Of a stretch of 64,000 bases of DNA, positions 10,393 through 22,349 are shown piece by piece. How positions within the stretch are numbered: position 1 is the first letter of the stretch; every line of letters starts with the position of its first letter. The notes under the pieces are model-generated. The model ran no database searches and had not been told where the DNA came from. It saw only the letters and a list, made by a program, of their open reading frames with translations. A program made the position numbers and the translations under genes. The DNA comes from Zygotorulaspora mrakii (taxonomy: Eukaryota > Ascomycota > Saccharomycetes > Saccharomycetales > Saccharomycetaceae). The stretch spans positions 389,501-453,500 of the forward strand of contig NC_050726.1 in assembly GCF_013402915.1 (NCBI RefSeq), written 5' to 3'.

Positions 10393-10956
10393 ATGTCAAG
10401 CTTATCGCTTTACTCCGTGCAGGCTGTTTTAATATTGGACAGCGCTGGAAAAAGAGTATACGCCAAATACTATGAACCACCCCACACTGGTGCTGATAAA
10501 TATAAAGCCCTATCGAAATCATTGAAGAAGCAAACAGAATTTGAGAAACAGCTATTTCAAAAGACTCACAAGCAGGACTCCGAGGTTCTTATATTCGAAG
10601 ATCATTTAGTTCTATACAAGGAGTATTTGGACGTAACGTTGTATCTCTTGGGATCTATGGAAGAGAATGAAATAGTACTCCAGCAAGCGTTCAATGCATT
10701 CAAGGATTCATTGGATCTAATTTTGAATTCTGGAATTGATAAGAAAAATATTCAGGAAAACTATGATATGGTTTTGTTAGCCATTGATGAAACTATTGAT
10801 GACGGGATTATTCTGGAGACTGACCCTGCTACGATTGCATCACGCGTTACTAAACCTCCTTCCAATGACCCGCAAATGGATCTAGATAAAGGTCTGTTAG
10901 GGGCGTGGGGATTTGCCAAAAGTAAATTACAAGAGAGGTTACAGCAGGGTATATAA
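10393..10956 (+). CDS. RET3: Coatomer zeta subunit
   Basis: A 187-residue longin-fold subunit of the COPI coat, which drives Golgi-to-ER retrieval. The ATG at 10393 gives MSSLSLYSVQAVLILD, the family N-terminus. Conserved blocks include FEKQLFQKTHKQDSEVLIFE, LYKEYLDVTLYLLG, ENEIVLQQAF, KKNIQENYDMVLLAIDETID, and the C-terminal GLLGAWGFAKSKLQERLQQG. S. cerevisiae Ret3 has 189 residues. An in-frame upstream ATG exists at 10339 but would add 18 unconserved residues. Divergent promoter with TAF3, 266 bases. Confidence 0.97.
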   Translation: MSSLSLYSVQAVLILDSAGKRVYAKYYEPPHTGADKYKALSKSLKKQTEFEKQLFQKTHKQDSEVLIFEDHLVLYKEYLDVTLYLLGSMEENEIVLQQAFNAFKDSLDLILNSGIDKKNIQENYDMVLLAIDETIDDGIILETDPATIASRVTKPPSNDPQMDLDKGLLGAWGFAKSKLQERLQQGI

Positions 10957-11045
10957 GTATATAAGTATTCCTTTTATAGCCTCTTTACGCAAAATTGATA
11001 TTTACAAAAGCGAATAATATAAACAGACGGTATTTGCAGACGCTA

Positions 11046-14000
11046 CTAGTTTTTCTTCTTTTTCTGCTTTCCCTTCGATTTTTGGGCAGTTGTATTATTA
11101 TTTTGGCCGGGAAGAGTAACCTTTAGTTTGTCTGAACAGAGCGTTAAAACCAAATCTTGAGGTTTCCAAAGTTTTATGATCTCATGTTCTTTAGGCCAAT
11201 CAGTTTCTTTATCTGTCATTTCTGATTCAACTTTTCTGCTCATAAAATGATGCAGGATTTCTGTCAGCGTTTTTGTTTTCTTTGCGTTGCCGGGCTGAAC
11301 TTTAACTTTGTATTTGTACTTAACCATAGCAGACCATGGAGCAAATACGGGAACAATATCAATAACCTCATCTTCTTGACTGATTCTTGGTCTTAATTCA
11401 TTAGCAAATTTTTTGTAGTTGACATTGACCTTCTCATTTTTTGTGAACTGCATAGCTTGCTTTCCCTTTTGTTGCTCACGTTTAGCTTTTCTATATTCTC
11501 TATTTTGTTGCCTGGCAATTTCCTCTTGCTTTTTCATTTCTTGTTTTTCAACTCCCTTCAGTGTCCCCAGTGCCTCAAGTCTCAATTGACGTTCTTCTTC
11601 ATCTTGATCAGCATATTTGTTTTGGATTTTCTTTAATTTTCCCTTTTTCCCACGAACATTTCTCTTCATTTGTGAAATGATGTCATTAGCTGTGGTGGTT
11701 GCGTCGGATTCCTGGTCAGCATCTGCATCTACCTCTAACGCACTCAATTGGTCTGAAATACTGGCAGAGTCTTCCACACGAACATCTAGTGCTGCATTTT
11801 CGTCGGAGACAATAATATCCTTCTTTTGGTCTTGATTGATGGCTGCCCTACTGTTCAGCTCCCTATTTTCAACCTCACTATTTTCAACCTCACTATTTTC
11901 AACCTCACATGTTTCATCATCCACTTCTCTTGCCGATTCGTCATCGTCTGTTTCTTCTGCTCCACTTGTCTTGACTTTCCACAGAAAACCAAACCCCATT
12001 ACCAACTGGGCGGAGGGCATTAAACTAACGGCACTTTCTTTCTTGATATGGAAGGTACCCGGTGGAAGGACGCTGTTGTCTACTTCACTGAATTTGGAAA
12101 GGTTCTTAGCAAAACACCAAGATGGTGAAGACGAAATTTTTTTCGACCAAGCTTCACTCGCCGACATACAAAATACTCCTGCCTGCATTAGTGTATTGGG
12201 AGGAACCTCCGTACAATCAGGGTTCTTGATCCATACTGGGTTACTTCCAAATGTGTTTGTTACATAAACGTCATCATCTTCAATATATTTGCTGAAAATC
12301 TGATCTGTCTCTAAAGGGCTTCTCCCCATCAGGACCAGGAAGCCTTCACTCGAAATAAACCAAAAGAACTTCTCAAAGAAGTAAGGTGAACGAACCTTTT
12401 TCAAAACATTGTGAGACTCTTTCAACTTCTTCTTCAATTGTTTGTCGATTTGTTCCTCAATATTCTTCATAGCTTTCTTCACGTTCTGCTCCACCTTCTT
12501 TTGCTTTTCAGCACTTGTCTTCTTGACGTTAAAGTATTGGGAAGCATTTGCATAGGCGGATAAGCCTAAATCTATAGTGACTTTGATGGTTCGCGAGTCC
12601 TTAAGACACACTTGTGGCGAACCTTTGTTATTGGATTCCTCGGTTTCAAAGTCGGACAGATCGCTACCATCCGTATCGGTCTCTTCATCACTACTAGTTT
12701 CCTCAGACTTACTTTCCGAATCACTCCTATCACTGCTATTCCCAATTGGTGCATCATCACCTTCTCTATCATCTTTGAGTGGCAGCTGAAGATCTATCTT
12801 GTTTTCTTTTAGATGAAGCGGCAGATTTATGACTTGAGCTATTCTATTGGATTTACTCTGTTCGCTTTTAATAAGCTTCTCAATAATATTCCAATCCATC
12901 TGTTGATCCAGCAATCCTTGAACTGCGAGTTTGGCTTCCTCAACTAGATCCGCATTCTCAATAATAATACTACCTTTCTGTTCATTCGTAGATTGAACAT
13001 CAAGTAGAGCTTGAATTTTTCTCTGATTAAGGAGGCGGGCGTCGTCTATTTTCTTTTGCGCCATCTGCTCTTGTTGTTGGATACGCAATGCATACTTTGA
13101 CGACTCAATAGTCGAGAAAAATTTATCAAGGGTTTTATTGTACTCTCCATCAACTTCAATTATTTGTGAGTTCTGTAATTCTGTGGGAGAAACAAACGGT
13201 CTGAAAGCATGAAAATTTTCGTATACAAATTCCAGATCTGGATTCGTATTCTTTGCATTATAGTGGATATTTCTCTTTGCTAAAATGAAACCGCAATTGT
13301 TTTCTTTGTAAAGTAAATCTTTGTAGTCCCTTTCTGTTCGATTAAGCAACTCGCAAATCTGATCCTCTTTTCCAATAAATTGAATGCATGGGGTGGCGGG
13401 ATTAATTCCCATTGCCTTCAAATTATTAGATAAGAGATCTGAAGATAAATGAGATTCTCTGTTGAGCAATAACTTATGAATAGTCATCACTCCGGAACCT
13501 TTCTTCTTGCCTTTCTTAGAACTTTGCAATGTATCCTTCTTTAAAGCATCGATTTGTGCTACCTCTTTTAGCCAGTCTTCAACAAGGCCTATTTTATACG
13601 ATCCTTCTGCTTCTCTTAATGATTCTTTCTTCAAATGATCTTGGAAAAGAGAATCATCAAACATTGTGTATATTTGACCTACTTTATTTTCATGTTCATG
13701 CACGATTCTCTGTAACGAAAGAATCTTCTTATTCTCATCCAACAGGATAACATTACCAGCACTGAAGAATTCAAGAACCAAGTAAAACAAACCATCTGCA
13801 AATTGAAGAACTAGAATTCTATCGTTCTCAACATGACGCAGTGCCGTTAGTCTCTTGGACTTCAAATGTTTCCTTAATTTCACAACAAATCCGGAAGGTG
13901 CAGGAGGAATTGGCCTATCATAATCTGTAATATGAAATCTTAGACCACAATCCACAACCACATTGAATTTTGATTCCGGTTTGATAAACTTAAGTAGAAA

Positions 14001-14114
14001 CTGGCGACTTGAATCAGCAATATTATAGATATTGCTCAAACGATAACCTTCTAAATGACCTCTCAATTCCCTAGCCAACAGCAGTAAATCCAAAGCACTG
14101 ATCCTCTGCTTCAT
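11046..14114 (-). CDS. RQC2: Ribosome quality-control complex subunit Rqc2 (NEMF family)
   Basis: A 1022-residue NFACT-family protein that binds stalled 60S subunits and recruits alanyl and threonyl tRNAs to add CAT tails. ATG at 14114 gives MKQRISALDLLLLARELRG, the family start. The NFACT-N domain spans about residues 1-200 (GYRLSNIYNIADSS, PIPPAPSGFVVKLRKHLKSK). A coiled coil lies around 340-440, an acidic Ser/Asp stretch around 450-490, NFACT-R near 575-690 (FEKFFWFISSEGFLVLMGRS) and a conserved C-terminal domain near the end, followed by a lysine-rich tail. An acidic stretch contains three exact 15-base repeats encoding EVENS units. Convergent with RET3. Confidence 0.96.
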   Translation of the reverse strand: MKQRISALDLLLLARELRGHLEGYRLSNIYNIADSSRQFLLKFIKPESKFNVVVDCGLRFHITDYDRPIPPAPSGFVVKLRKHLKSKRLTALRHVENDRILVLQFADGLFYLVLEFFSAGNVILLDENKKILSLQRIVHEHENKVGQIYTMFDDSLFQDHLKKESLREAEGSYKIGLVEDWLKEVAQIDALKKDTLQSSKKGKKKGSGVMTIHKLLLNRESHLSSDLLSNNLKAMGINPATPCIQFIGKEDQICELLNRTERDYKDLLYKENNCGFILAKRNIHYNAKNTNPDLEFVYENFHAFRPFVSPTELQNSQIIEVDGEYNKTLDKFFSTIESSKYALRIQQQEQMAQKKIDDARLLNQRKIQALLDVQSTNEQKGSIIIENADLVEEAKLAVQGLLDQQMDWNIIEKLIKSEQSKSNRIAQVINLPLHLKENKIDLQLPLKDDREGDDAPIGNSSDRSDSESKSEETSSDEETDTDGSDLSDFETEESNNKGSPQVCLKDSRTIKVTIDLGLSAYANASQYFNVKKTSAEKQKKVEQNVKKAMKNIEEQIDKQLKKKLKESHNVLKKVRSPYFFEKFFWFISSEGFLVLMGRSPLETDQIFSKYIEDDDVYVTNTFGSNPVWIKNPDCTEVPPNTLMQAGVFCMSASEAWSKKISSSPSWCFAKNLSKFSEVDNSVLPPGTFHIKKESAVSLMPSAQLVMGFGFLWKVKTSGAEETDDDESAREVDDETCEVENSEVENSEVENRELNSRAAINQDQKKDIIVSDENAALDVRVEDSASISDQLSALEVDADADQESDATTTANDIISQMKRNVRGKKGKLKKIQNKYADQDEEERQLRLEALGTLKGVEKQEMKKQEEIARQQNREYRKAKREQQKGKQAMQFTKNEKVNVNYKKFANELRPRISQEDEVIDIVPVFAPWSAMVKYKYKVKVQPGNAKKTKTLTEILHHFMSRKVESEMTDKETDWPKEHEIIKLWKPQDLVLTLCSDKLKVTLPGQNNNTTAQKSKGKQKKKKN
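11863..11907 (-). repeat. Three perfect 15-base tandem repeats within RQC2
   Basis: The unit CTATTTTCAACCTCA occurs three times in a row without a mismatch at 11863-11877, 11878-11892 and 11893-11907. Read on the coding strand, it encodes a five-residue E-V-E-N-S type repeat in an acidic linker of Rqc2. Perfect identity suggests recent slippage expansion, so copy number may vary between strains. Confidence 0.9.
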
Positions 14115-14962
14115 TAAAATAGTAGTCTCTATCACGAGGGGATGTGTCGCGTACCCTTTCGTTGTAGAAGCTTCCAGTAGAAGTATTTGCTTTCGCTACA
14201 ATATTGTATACTGATTTTTTTGCATTTATATACCAATCAATCCCATGAAAAACTATTGTATTTGAGAAGCAAAAGAAAAAAAGGCAATGAAAAATGATAG
14301 CATATCGCTCACACTAACTTGATATTCCCATGGTATTAGTAATTGACTAGCTGATGTGAGTGCTATAAACAAATAGGTTGTATCTACTGTGTTGATCGAA
14401 AGAATAACGGTGATTTATGTTCACGAGCCATGGTCGAAATATACCTGCTAGATCATCGAAAGACACTCATGTTGAAATATAAATCGATATTGTAAGATAT
14501 ATTAAAGAGATGACTTATAAGCATCAGAAATAAGACAATTGGTCTGTAAAACAAAATAAACGAAGTCAGATGAAGCCCTAACAGAATGTCAATCGATACT
14601 GGAAAGATATCGGATGATAATCTATCGCGAGGCGTTTACAACTCAGGAGTCTGACTACGAAGGAGTCTATGGCATGGAACATGAAATAACAGTTGTACTG
14701 TGAATTCTATGGGACTAGAAATGGTGTGATGACGATGAAAATTCTTCACTCGTCGTCCTCTCTTATGGTTCAATAGGTGCAAAATGTTAGGTATAAATAC
14801 TGACGTATTTTCCAGATGTTAATCCAAGTTCAACTAGTTTTATCTCAATTCATGATATAGAAAAAAACCAAGGAATTATATATATCTATAATTGAGTAGG
14901 GTATTTCCTCGAAATGATCGTTATAAATTAGTATTGCTCTACTAATTTCCCAATAATTCAGA
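14115..14962. other. Intergenic stretch between RQC2 and tRNA-Asn
   Basis: About 850 bases, AT-rich, with stops in all frames and no ORF of note. I see no LTR with matching ends and target duplication, no snRNA signature and no second tRNA. It adjoins a synteny breakpoint (see findings). The RQC2 promoter must lie at its left end. Confidence 0.5.
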
Positions 14963-15036
14963 GACTCCATGGCCAAGCTGGTTAAGGCGTGCGACTGTTA
15001 ATCGCAAGATCGTGAGTTCAATCCTCACTGGGGTCG
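14963..15036 (+). tRNA. tRNA-Asn (anticodon GTT)
   Basis: A 74-base tRNA without intron. The acceptor stem GACTCCA (14963-14969) pairs with TGGGGTC (15029-15035) and the discriminator is G at 15036. The D arm GGCCAAGCTGGTTAAGGC carries the A box. The anticodon stem-loop GCGACTGTTAATCGC presents GTT, reading AAC/AAT codons. The T arm GTGAGTTCAATCCTCAC carries the B box. The sequence is almost the S. cerevisiae tRNA-Asn. CCA is not encoded, as expected for a nuclear eukaryotic tRNA. Confidence 0.98.
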
Positions 15037-15049
15037 TTTTCTTTTTTTT
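15037..15049 (+). terminator. RNA polymerase III terminator of tRNA-Asn
   Basis: A T4 run directly after the discriminator (15037-15040), one C, then a T8 run (15042-15049). This gives a weak and then a strong oligo-T stop for Pol III. Confidence 0.9.
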
Positions 15050-15141
15050 GCATTTTTGGACTTACATGACATACTTAATGAACCAGATCTGATGTAGTTA
15101 TGTTTGCTCTTGGAGAAATTTACACAAGGAAGATAACTTAG

Positions 15142-16182
<1,041 letters not shown>

Positions 16183-17643
16183 ATTTGTCAACAAAATCGA
16201 AGCCGATTTGGTCTCGTAAGTGCTGGACGTTTTGATATCGCTTCGGCGACTAAGGGATCAACGTCAATATCATCTACTTTCCACGTCTCTAACAACTTTC
16301 GAAAAGGTAGGTTTGAACAGAAGTGAAGGAAAAACTCTGCAGAAGGTAAGGCTAGCTTTAAGAGGCTTTTTTATACTGAATTATCAAGAAGAAGGGCATT
16401 GGCAAGTAGAATTATAAAAATTTGTGTTTGGAACCCGAACCCTAGTAAAGGCAGTAACCCAATTTCAAACACTGATAAGTTTTCTTTAGAAATAATCTGT
16501 TGCATTTTTGAAGGTTCGAAAACTAATGACACCAGAGTTGGCGTGCGCGTCATCAATCAAAACGGAGAGAGTCATGTTTGTCTGATCCTATAGATTCTCA
16601 AATATGTATTTGGACGGTGCTTACAATCCATGTTCATCGACCGACTGATACTATCTTACCGTTGCGCTCTACCACCACCGCTAACTTAGCTTTAGACACC
16701 TACTGATTCCAATAGAACCGAAGTTGTAAAGGTGCATGAGATATTTGTAAAGATGAGATTTCTATTCACGGATAAAATTCGATTGATTGATATTGATGGC
16801 TGATGATATAAGACCCATAATGTAAGAATTCTAAAGACAAGGGGTATGCACTGAACACATGCGCAGCAGCTATAGAATGTACGGAACAATTGATTTCTGA
16901 ATTATGCAGAAACAAGATGAGAGATCTTAAGAAATATCAGCTCAGGTAATATACTGCCAAAAGAAACATTCAAGGCCTTGTTTTTGATTGAATTTTTCTG
17001 GATAGAAAGCTTTATCAACAAGAACATCAATAAGGATTGCTTATGGCGCTCTTTAACTTGAAAAATTTCCGTTTTAGCGGCGGTAGTAGTGGTACTGACG
17101 GGCTATTGGACCTTTTAAGTCAAATATACGAAAAGACCTAAAGTAAATGATACAGCAAGTAAAATCATGTTTAAGTCAATCACAATCTTGCTGAAGGTGA
17201 GCTTGTGAGTCTTCGAGAGGCTCTTAAAGGAAAAAGAAAAAAAGATTACCTGATAGATCTTTTGAGCTTGCCTTGATTTGCCATCAATAATACAAGCAGA
17301 ACAAATCACATTGGTGGTTTTTGCATACGTACTGAGAAATCCATCGCTAGGCTAAGACCAAGAGGAGGTGTGCGGGAGCTACTGGTCCAGAAAACATTAT
17401 TGAAGAGCTAATATGATAAATTATTATAAATATTCTCTCCTTATTTATGGTATCTGCGCCCGATTCACAAGGTGAACTCAGAAATTTTGCTGATGACATG
17501 AAAAATATGAAATTCCTGCAGTGTAGCTCAGAGTGTTGGTAAAGTTTTACGAAAATCAATAATAGTACACGCTCACATAGTAACAAAGAACACTATTTAT
17601 GTCACATCTTTCATAGTTAAGTAAATCCTTCTTCGATATCCGT
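16183..17643. other. 1.46 kb stretch without a recognisable gene
   Basis: Between the HST2 stop and the ULP1 stop. All open frames are below 80 codons, overlap one another on both strands and show no domain. This is unusually long for a region downstream of two genes, since both HST2 and ULP1 end here and no promoter is needed. A weak tRNA-like A-box fragment appears on the minus strand near 16655-16695, and a B-box-like GGTTCGAAAAC at 16512-16522, but no complete tRNA fold can be drawn. It could hold a non-coding RNA or the decayed remnant of a lost gene. Confidence 0.45.
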
Positions 17644-19407
17644 TTACTGTTGAATTCCTTCAGTCAGTATCAAATGCCCAATGTAAGTCCTCATGTTCAC
17701 GGCGTCATTTTGATCAAAGTGTAATGGAGAGTCTTGGCTCAAACACAACGTATTCATGCATAAATAGATACCACAGTCGAATCCATTTGGTTGCTGAGGG
17801 CATGCCAAATTTTCAAGCTCAAAATCTGATCCTATGGTATTGTTACTTTCTTCTACGACATATTTTTGTAAGTCATTTAATATTGCAAAACTTACCGCAT
17901 TTGGCCCGTTCGACAGAGAATCAACGTATACAACTCTTTTTCTGGCAATATCAATCACCCCCAAAGCCCAGTGCGATTGATTCAAGTTTATTGGAACAAA
18001 GATTTTGTCGAGATCAGTAATCTTGGCTTTTTTTCTTTTCATCCATCTTCTGACACTTTGGTACCCACGTTCTGATAAATTCGTATAAAAAAAAGAATTG
18101 AACGCTACCATTCTTTCATTATGCTTCTCGATATATTTCATGAAATATTCAATAATAGTATCGTTTAGCCATCGCCTTGGGGTCAATGTCTTGAAATCTC
18201 GTACATTCACTTCCAGATTGTCTTTATTCATCAATACAAAATTCTCCTGCTTTTTCCAAATCGTCTGGACCTTGATTTTATCGGTATCACTGATGGTTGG
18301 AATCAATCTCTTCTGTTTTGTCAGTTCTATCTTCTTTCTGACTTGATCTTGAATGCGCTTTCTCTCCTCCAACAATTCGTTATAAGTTTTAAATTCTTTA
18401 TCAAATTCTAGCAGTGATCTATCAAACCTCAATTGTTGTATATTATATTCCTTCCTCTTCTTTTCCAGTGGAGAGACTTTCTGCTCTCTAACAAATATTA
18501 AATCATCATTAATTGTCTGCCTTCGGTCTCTGCTTTCGAGCAAGATATTTTTTATCTTCTCAGTTAAATCAACAATTGATTTTTTTGCCTTCTTATTCTT
18601 GGACATATCCCCCTGCATCAGCCTCATTTGTTCGTCCCGTTCATTTTCAATAATTTTCGGTACCTTGTATTCACCATTGTAGATCATCTTCAAGTATTCT
18701 ATATCTTCAGACTGATCTCTTAGGATCAAATGATTCTGTCTTGACGAAAGATTTCGATTTATTTTTCTTGTTCTAAGCGTAGTCCCGTAGGGAGCCGACT
18801 GAGAGTCTATATTACTTATCCTGGAGCTTATCTGGGTGGTTTTCCATTTATTCCAATTAAAAGGATCCTTTGAAAATGAGAGGATCCGTTCTGTTTCAGG
18901 CTCCTCACTAAAGCTTGAGTTGAGACCCGAATTTTCGTTGATCTCATTACTTTTAGCCGGCGTGGTATTGGCAAGTTTTCTGCTCTTTCTTGGCATAACG
19001 AAATACTCGGGGAACTTTTGGTTATGAGTCATGCTCTTTTTAACAGCAGCAGATGCATTTTTTGAATCGCTTATATTATCTGATGGGGCAGATTTTGTAC
19101 TCCATCCTAAACTATCCCACATGAAATTTCCTGTACTCCTCAAAGCACTTTTTATGCTTACAAGTATCCTATTTTGATAATCATTGGGGCCTTTAGATTG
19201 TTCAATTGGGACGGAGGTATCTATGTTACCTTCAGTTTTGTGCGAGACCACAGTAGTGGATGAGCTAAGCTGACTTCGGCTGCTCATATCCATTGTTCTC
19301 TTAGGACTGAATAAAGGTACATTTATCGTCCTGTAAGTGGAAATGTGAGAAAAGGAAGGAGGTATGTTGCTGGCCTCTTTCAAGCTCTTATAATTGTCAA
19401 CAGACAT
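17644..19407 (-). CDS. ULP1: Ulp1 SUMO-specific cysteine protease
   Basis: A 587-residue C48 protease that matures SUMO (Smt3) and removes it from substrates at the nuclear pore; S. cerevisiae Ulp1 has 621. ATG at 19407 gives MSVDNYKSL; the frame extends upstream without another ATG. The N-terminal half is poorly conserved apart from FSKDPFNWNKWKT. Residues about 270-390 are a charged coiled coil (KKSIVDLTEKIKNIL onward). The catalytic domain fills the C-terminus: PRRWLNDTIIEYFMKYIEKH, FYTNLSERGYQSVRRWMKRK, His479 in NQSHWALG, Asp496 in YVDSLSNG, and Cys545 in CPQQPNGFDCGIY. The spacing of 17 and 49 residues equals that of S. cerevisiae H514, D531, C580. It is followed in tandem by VTC. Confidence 0.97.
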   Translation of the reverse strand: MSVDNYKSLKEASNIPPSFSHISTYRTINVPLFSPKRTMDMSSRSQLSSSTTVVSHKTEGNIDTSVPIEQSKGPNDYQNRILVSIKSALRSTGNFMWDSLGWSTKSAPSDNISDSKNASAAVKKSMTHNQKFPEYFVMPRKSRKLANTTPAKSNEINENSGLNSSFSEEPETERILSFSKDPFNWNKWKTTQISSRISNIDSQSAPYGTTLRTRKINRNLSSRQNHLILRDQSEDIEYLKMIYNGEYKVPKIIENERDEQMRLMQGDMSKNKKAKKSIVDLTEKIKNILLESRDRRQTINDDLIFVREQKVSPLEKKRKEYNIQQLRFDRSLLEFDKEFKTYNELLEERKRIQDQVRKKIELTKQKRLIPTISDTDKIKVQTIWKKQENFVLMNKDNLEVNVRDFKTLTPRRWLNDTIIEYFMKYIEKHNERMVAFNSFFYTNLSERGYQSVRRWMKRKKAKITDLDKIFVPINLNQSHWALGVIDIARKRVVYVDSLSNGPNAVSFAILNDLQKYVVEESNNTIGSDFELENLACPQQPNGFDCGIYLCMNTLCLSQDSPLHFDQNDAVNMRTYIGHLILTEGIQQ

Positions 19408-19623
19408 GCAATGATAAATAGTTGCAAATGCCCTCTGTCCGTTTTTTTTTTTTGATTTGAACTCCAAATGATCACGAATGTTGATATTTCTGTACAAGAA
19501 CTTTTTTAGGCCAAGGCATGCAACCTTAAAATGACTTTAAAGAAACGAAGAAAAATAAAGAAAAATATTAATATACTCATGCACATACATATATTGTTAT
19601 TGTCTTCGAGTAGTTTGGTGTGC

Positions 19624-22173
19624 TTAATTACTACTACCTACAAGATTAAAAATGAAGTTCTGGACAGGACGTAAAGATTCCGGCAGAGAATCATCTGAAA
19701 GTCTCTCTATTGAACCTGAAAATTCTCCTAAATTTTCGATGTACATCTTTTTGGACTTGTTGGCATTTCGGAATGCAAGCACAAAATTCACAATCAATGC
19801 GAAGGAAATGACAAATGCCAAGACCAAGGGACCCAATGGAGAATCTAAATGTTGGCCACTTCTTTCCCTGATGACAGTCACTCTCTTCAGATAAATGTAG
19901 TAGGCCCAAATACCTGAAAAAAGGGTCAATGCGAAGAATATGTAGGCCAGTAACTCAGCCAATTCAGGATACTCAGCTCTCTTGACAGAGTTATAAATGG
20001 AAAACGTCAAGATACTCAACAAAGTTGTCACGTGCAACCATCTATTAAAGGTACGTTCATTTGCTAACCAAACTTTCGCCTCCACTTTGACTGGTCCTGC
20101 ATTCTTTATATAACTTGTTGGTTTTTTCACACCAGGTGGAAGAACAATCTCCTCATCCTCTGAATCTACTCTTGTAAGTTTCGAATCGGCGCCGGCCAAA
20201 ATACTTAACAAAGTAGGTTGTTTTGTCTTTTTGCGACCCTCCCTTACAGAAGTTCCATTATCTTCTTCGTCTGAAGATTCATGATCTTCCAAATCTGCAT
20301 CAGAACCCAAGCTTTGAGTTTGATTTTGATCTTCAGTTTCCTTTAATTGCTGTACATAGTTCTCGTTTGATCTTTCACCAGCTGGCTGAGACATTCTGGA
20401 TAACCTTCTCATTTGGTTTATCTTTTCTTTGGTTTCCTTCTGCTTCTTCAACTTCTTCTTTTCCTGCTCGTAGGCCTGTTTTGGATCAATCCTAATATCT
20501 GTCTCTAATTCGGGAACCCAGAAAGGTAAAACGTCCAACTTTTCATCATCACCAAACAACGAAGCAACACCCTGAATATAGATGGAAAATTTTGGAACTT
20601 CTTTAACCAAATGAGAATTTGTCAATTCGTTTATCCATTGACCATGTCTTCTTGGTAACTTTGCTTGTGACATATCAGAAGTTTTACCGCGAACTGAACT
20701 TGTATCATTTCTAATTTTGATCTCCATGACCGAGTAAGGAAATTTAGAATATTCACCATTCCTCAAAAGTTTCAATGGATTTTTTATATCCGAGTCGATA
20801 TCAGTTCTGTGCCAGCTCTTTGGATCTCTAATAGGTCTCTCTTCATCAAAGGAGTCTTCTCTTATATATATAATATTAGAGTCAATAGTAATTCTGATTC
20901 TGTCATCACCTGGAATCTGAAAAGCTGTTCTGCTATAAACAGTCCTCAAAACAGGTTGCAGTCCCTCCTGCAAGATAAATTTTTGAATAGAATCGACATC
21001 GTTACCTGCCTTCGTAATTTCATCTTCTCTGCAACGTCTTTCTCTCAATTTACTCAAGGTACGCTCCTTATACTTTTCATCACCATCGAAAATGAATCCA
21101 TTGAGAAATTTTTGTTTAATTTGGAGTCTGGTTTCTTCTAGCTCTGTATTGCCAGTACCTGGATCCTCGACAACCATTCTTTTTTCGAGAAAAATATCAG
21201 GTTTTGAGGCCAGTCTACCCGTCCATCTAAATCTCAAAGTGGGAGCTGAATGTGCTCTCAGTAATTTGTCATTATACAGTTCAAATTGTTCGTTATCAAA
21301 ATACAGAGCTGTAATGACAGGATCGTACGATTTGTTCTCATTTAACGCAGAATCAATATTATCACCGCTTGAACTTGACGAAAAGGCTCCAACGTCTGAA
21401 TTTATAACATCTGATTCAAAACGATCTACTAAATCGTCGTTTTCGGTTGGTGCTGATGCGTAAACTAAAACCGGCAAATGTCTTAAAATTCTTGTCTTGA
21501 CTTCCATCAAATTATCATTGTGAACCCAAAATTTAAAACTTTTGAAGTTCAGCTCTGCAGAACTACTACCAGCAGCACTCATTTTTGAAGCATTGGCCAA
21601 TGAAGTTGATACTTTGGAAAAGTTACTCCTTAAGATATCGTAAAGAAACGAAATACGATACAACAATGGTGAAAGCTCCTCCGAATGGAAAGGCAACCCT
21701 CTTAACCGGACCTCTAGAAGTGATTTCACTGAAGGATAACGCGCGTGTAGCTTATCATGTTTCTTGACGATCTTGATGAAACCAGTGTAATTTAACCGAT
21801 AAAAGTTATCCAACTCTTGAGCTTCACTCAACAGGTCTTCCAAAGCTGCCTGAAATGCCTCCGAATCTAATTTCTTGATATTTTCCTCTGTGCTACTCTG
21901 CGCTTCTAGTCTACTCAATCTCTCCAAAAGGCTGTTGTATCTTTTGATTTGAAACCCATATACCTTTTCTAACTCCTTGTCCAAAGCTTCCACGAATCTG
22001 GACTCATCGTTATCTCCCCATGCAAAATCTGCACCTCCAGAATTTCCTTTGGATTTGTTGGACTTGTCAGGAACAACTCCTTCTTCCAGCAATTTTTTAA
22101 GCCTTTCATAATCGATGTATGAATCCTTCCAGGGTGGATAAACATCATTCACCAACTTCACACCGAATAGCAT
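19624..22173 (-). CDS. VTC3: Vtc2/Vtc3-type vacuolar transporter chaperone subunit
   Basis: A subunit of the vacuolar polyphosphate polymerase complex, 849 residues. ATG at 22173 gives [15 protein letters not shown]; the codon two upstream is GTG. Residues 1-155 form the inositol-pyrophosphate-sensing SPX domain ([39 protein letters not shown]). Residues about 210-580 form the triphosphate-tunnel-like core. A charged linker follows, and then a C-terminal DUF202 bundle with three membrane helices after residue 720. Vtc2 and Vtc3 are whole-genome-duplication paralogues, and this single gene represents both; the symbol could equally be VTC2. Neighbours support this: ULP1 adjoins VTC3 and SEC4 adjoins VTC2 in S. 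cerevisiae. Confidence 0.94.
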   Translation of the reverse strand: MLFGVKLVNDVYPPWKDSYIDYERLKKLLEEGVVPDKSNKSKGNSGGADFAWGDNDESRFVEALDKELEKVYGFQIKRYNSLLERLSRLEAQSSTEENIKKLDSEAFQAALEDLLSEAQELDNFYRLNYTGFIKIVKKHDKLHARYPSVKSLLEVRLRGLPFHSEELSPLLYRISFLYDILRSNFSKVSTSLANASKMSAAGSSSAELNFKSFKFWVHNDNLMEVKTRILRHLPVLVYASAPTENDDLVDRFESDVINSDVGAFSSSSSGDNIDSALNENKSYDPVITALYFDNEQFELYNDKLLRAHSAPTLRFRWTGRLASKPDIFLEKRMVVEDPGTGNTELEETRLQIKQKFLNGFIFDGDEKYKERTLSKLRERRCREDEITKAGNDVDSIQKFILQEGLQPVLRTVYSRTAFQIPGDDRIRITIDSNIIYIREDSFDEERPIRDPKSWHRTDIDSDIKNPLKLLRNGEYSKFPYSVMEIKIRNDTSSVRGKTSDMSQAKLPRRHGQWINELTNSHLVKEVPKFSIYIQGVASLFGDDEKLDVLPFWVPELETDIRIDPKQAYEQEKKKLKKQKETKEKINQMRRLSRMSQPAGERSNENYVQQLKETEDQNQTQSLGSDADLEDHESSDEEDNGTSVREGRKKTKQPTLLSILAGADSKLTRVDSEDEEIVLPPGVKKPTSYIKNAGPVKVEAKVWLANERTFNRWLHVTTLLSILTFSIYNSVKRAEYPELAELLAYIFFALTLFSGIWAYYIYLKRVTVIRERSGQHLDSPLGPLVLAFVISFALIVNFVLAFRNANKSKKMYIENLGEFSGSIERLSDDSLPESLRPVQNFIFNLVGSSN

Positions 22174-22349
22174 TGCCACAAGTTTTACTTACTCCCCTGC
22201 AACAAGCTAAGATAATACAACGAAGTAACCTCGAGATGCTACAACGTCAATACAAATTGTTTATACTTTAATCTGTCTAGTGCCTTCTTCTTTTTATAGT
22301 TCAAAATCTCTGTTCTTGATCTTTTCTTGCAGCATTATGAAAAGCAGGC

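Noticed and set aside
14785..14962. LTR-like segment from TGTTAGG to ATTCA just before tRNA-Asn
   Set aside because: Ends resemble TG...CA, but no target-site duplication is found and it ends 2 bases before the mature tRNA, not at the usual Ty3 distance; no tRNA primer site follows.
16655..16695. Possible tRNA relic on the minus strand (GGTGGTGGTAGAGCGC)
   Set aside because: Only a D-arm-like piece is present; no acceptor stem, anticodon stem or proper B box could be paired.
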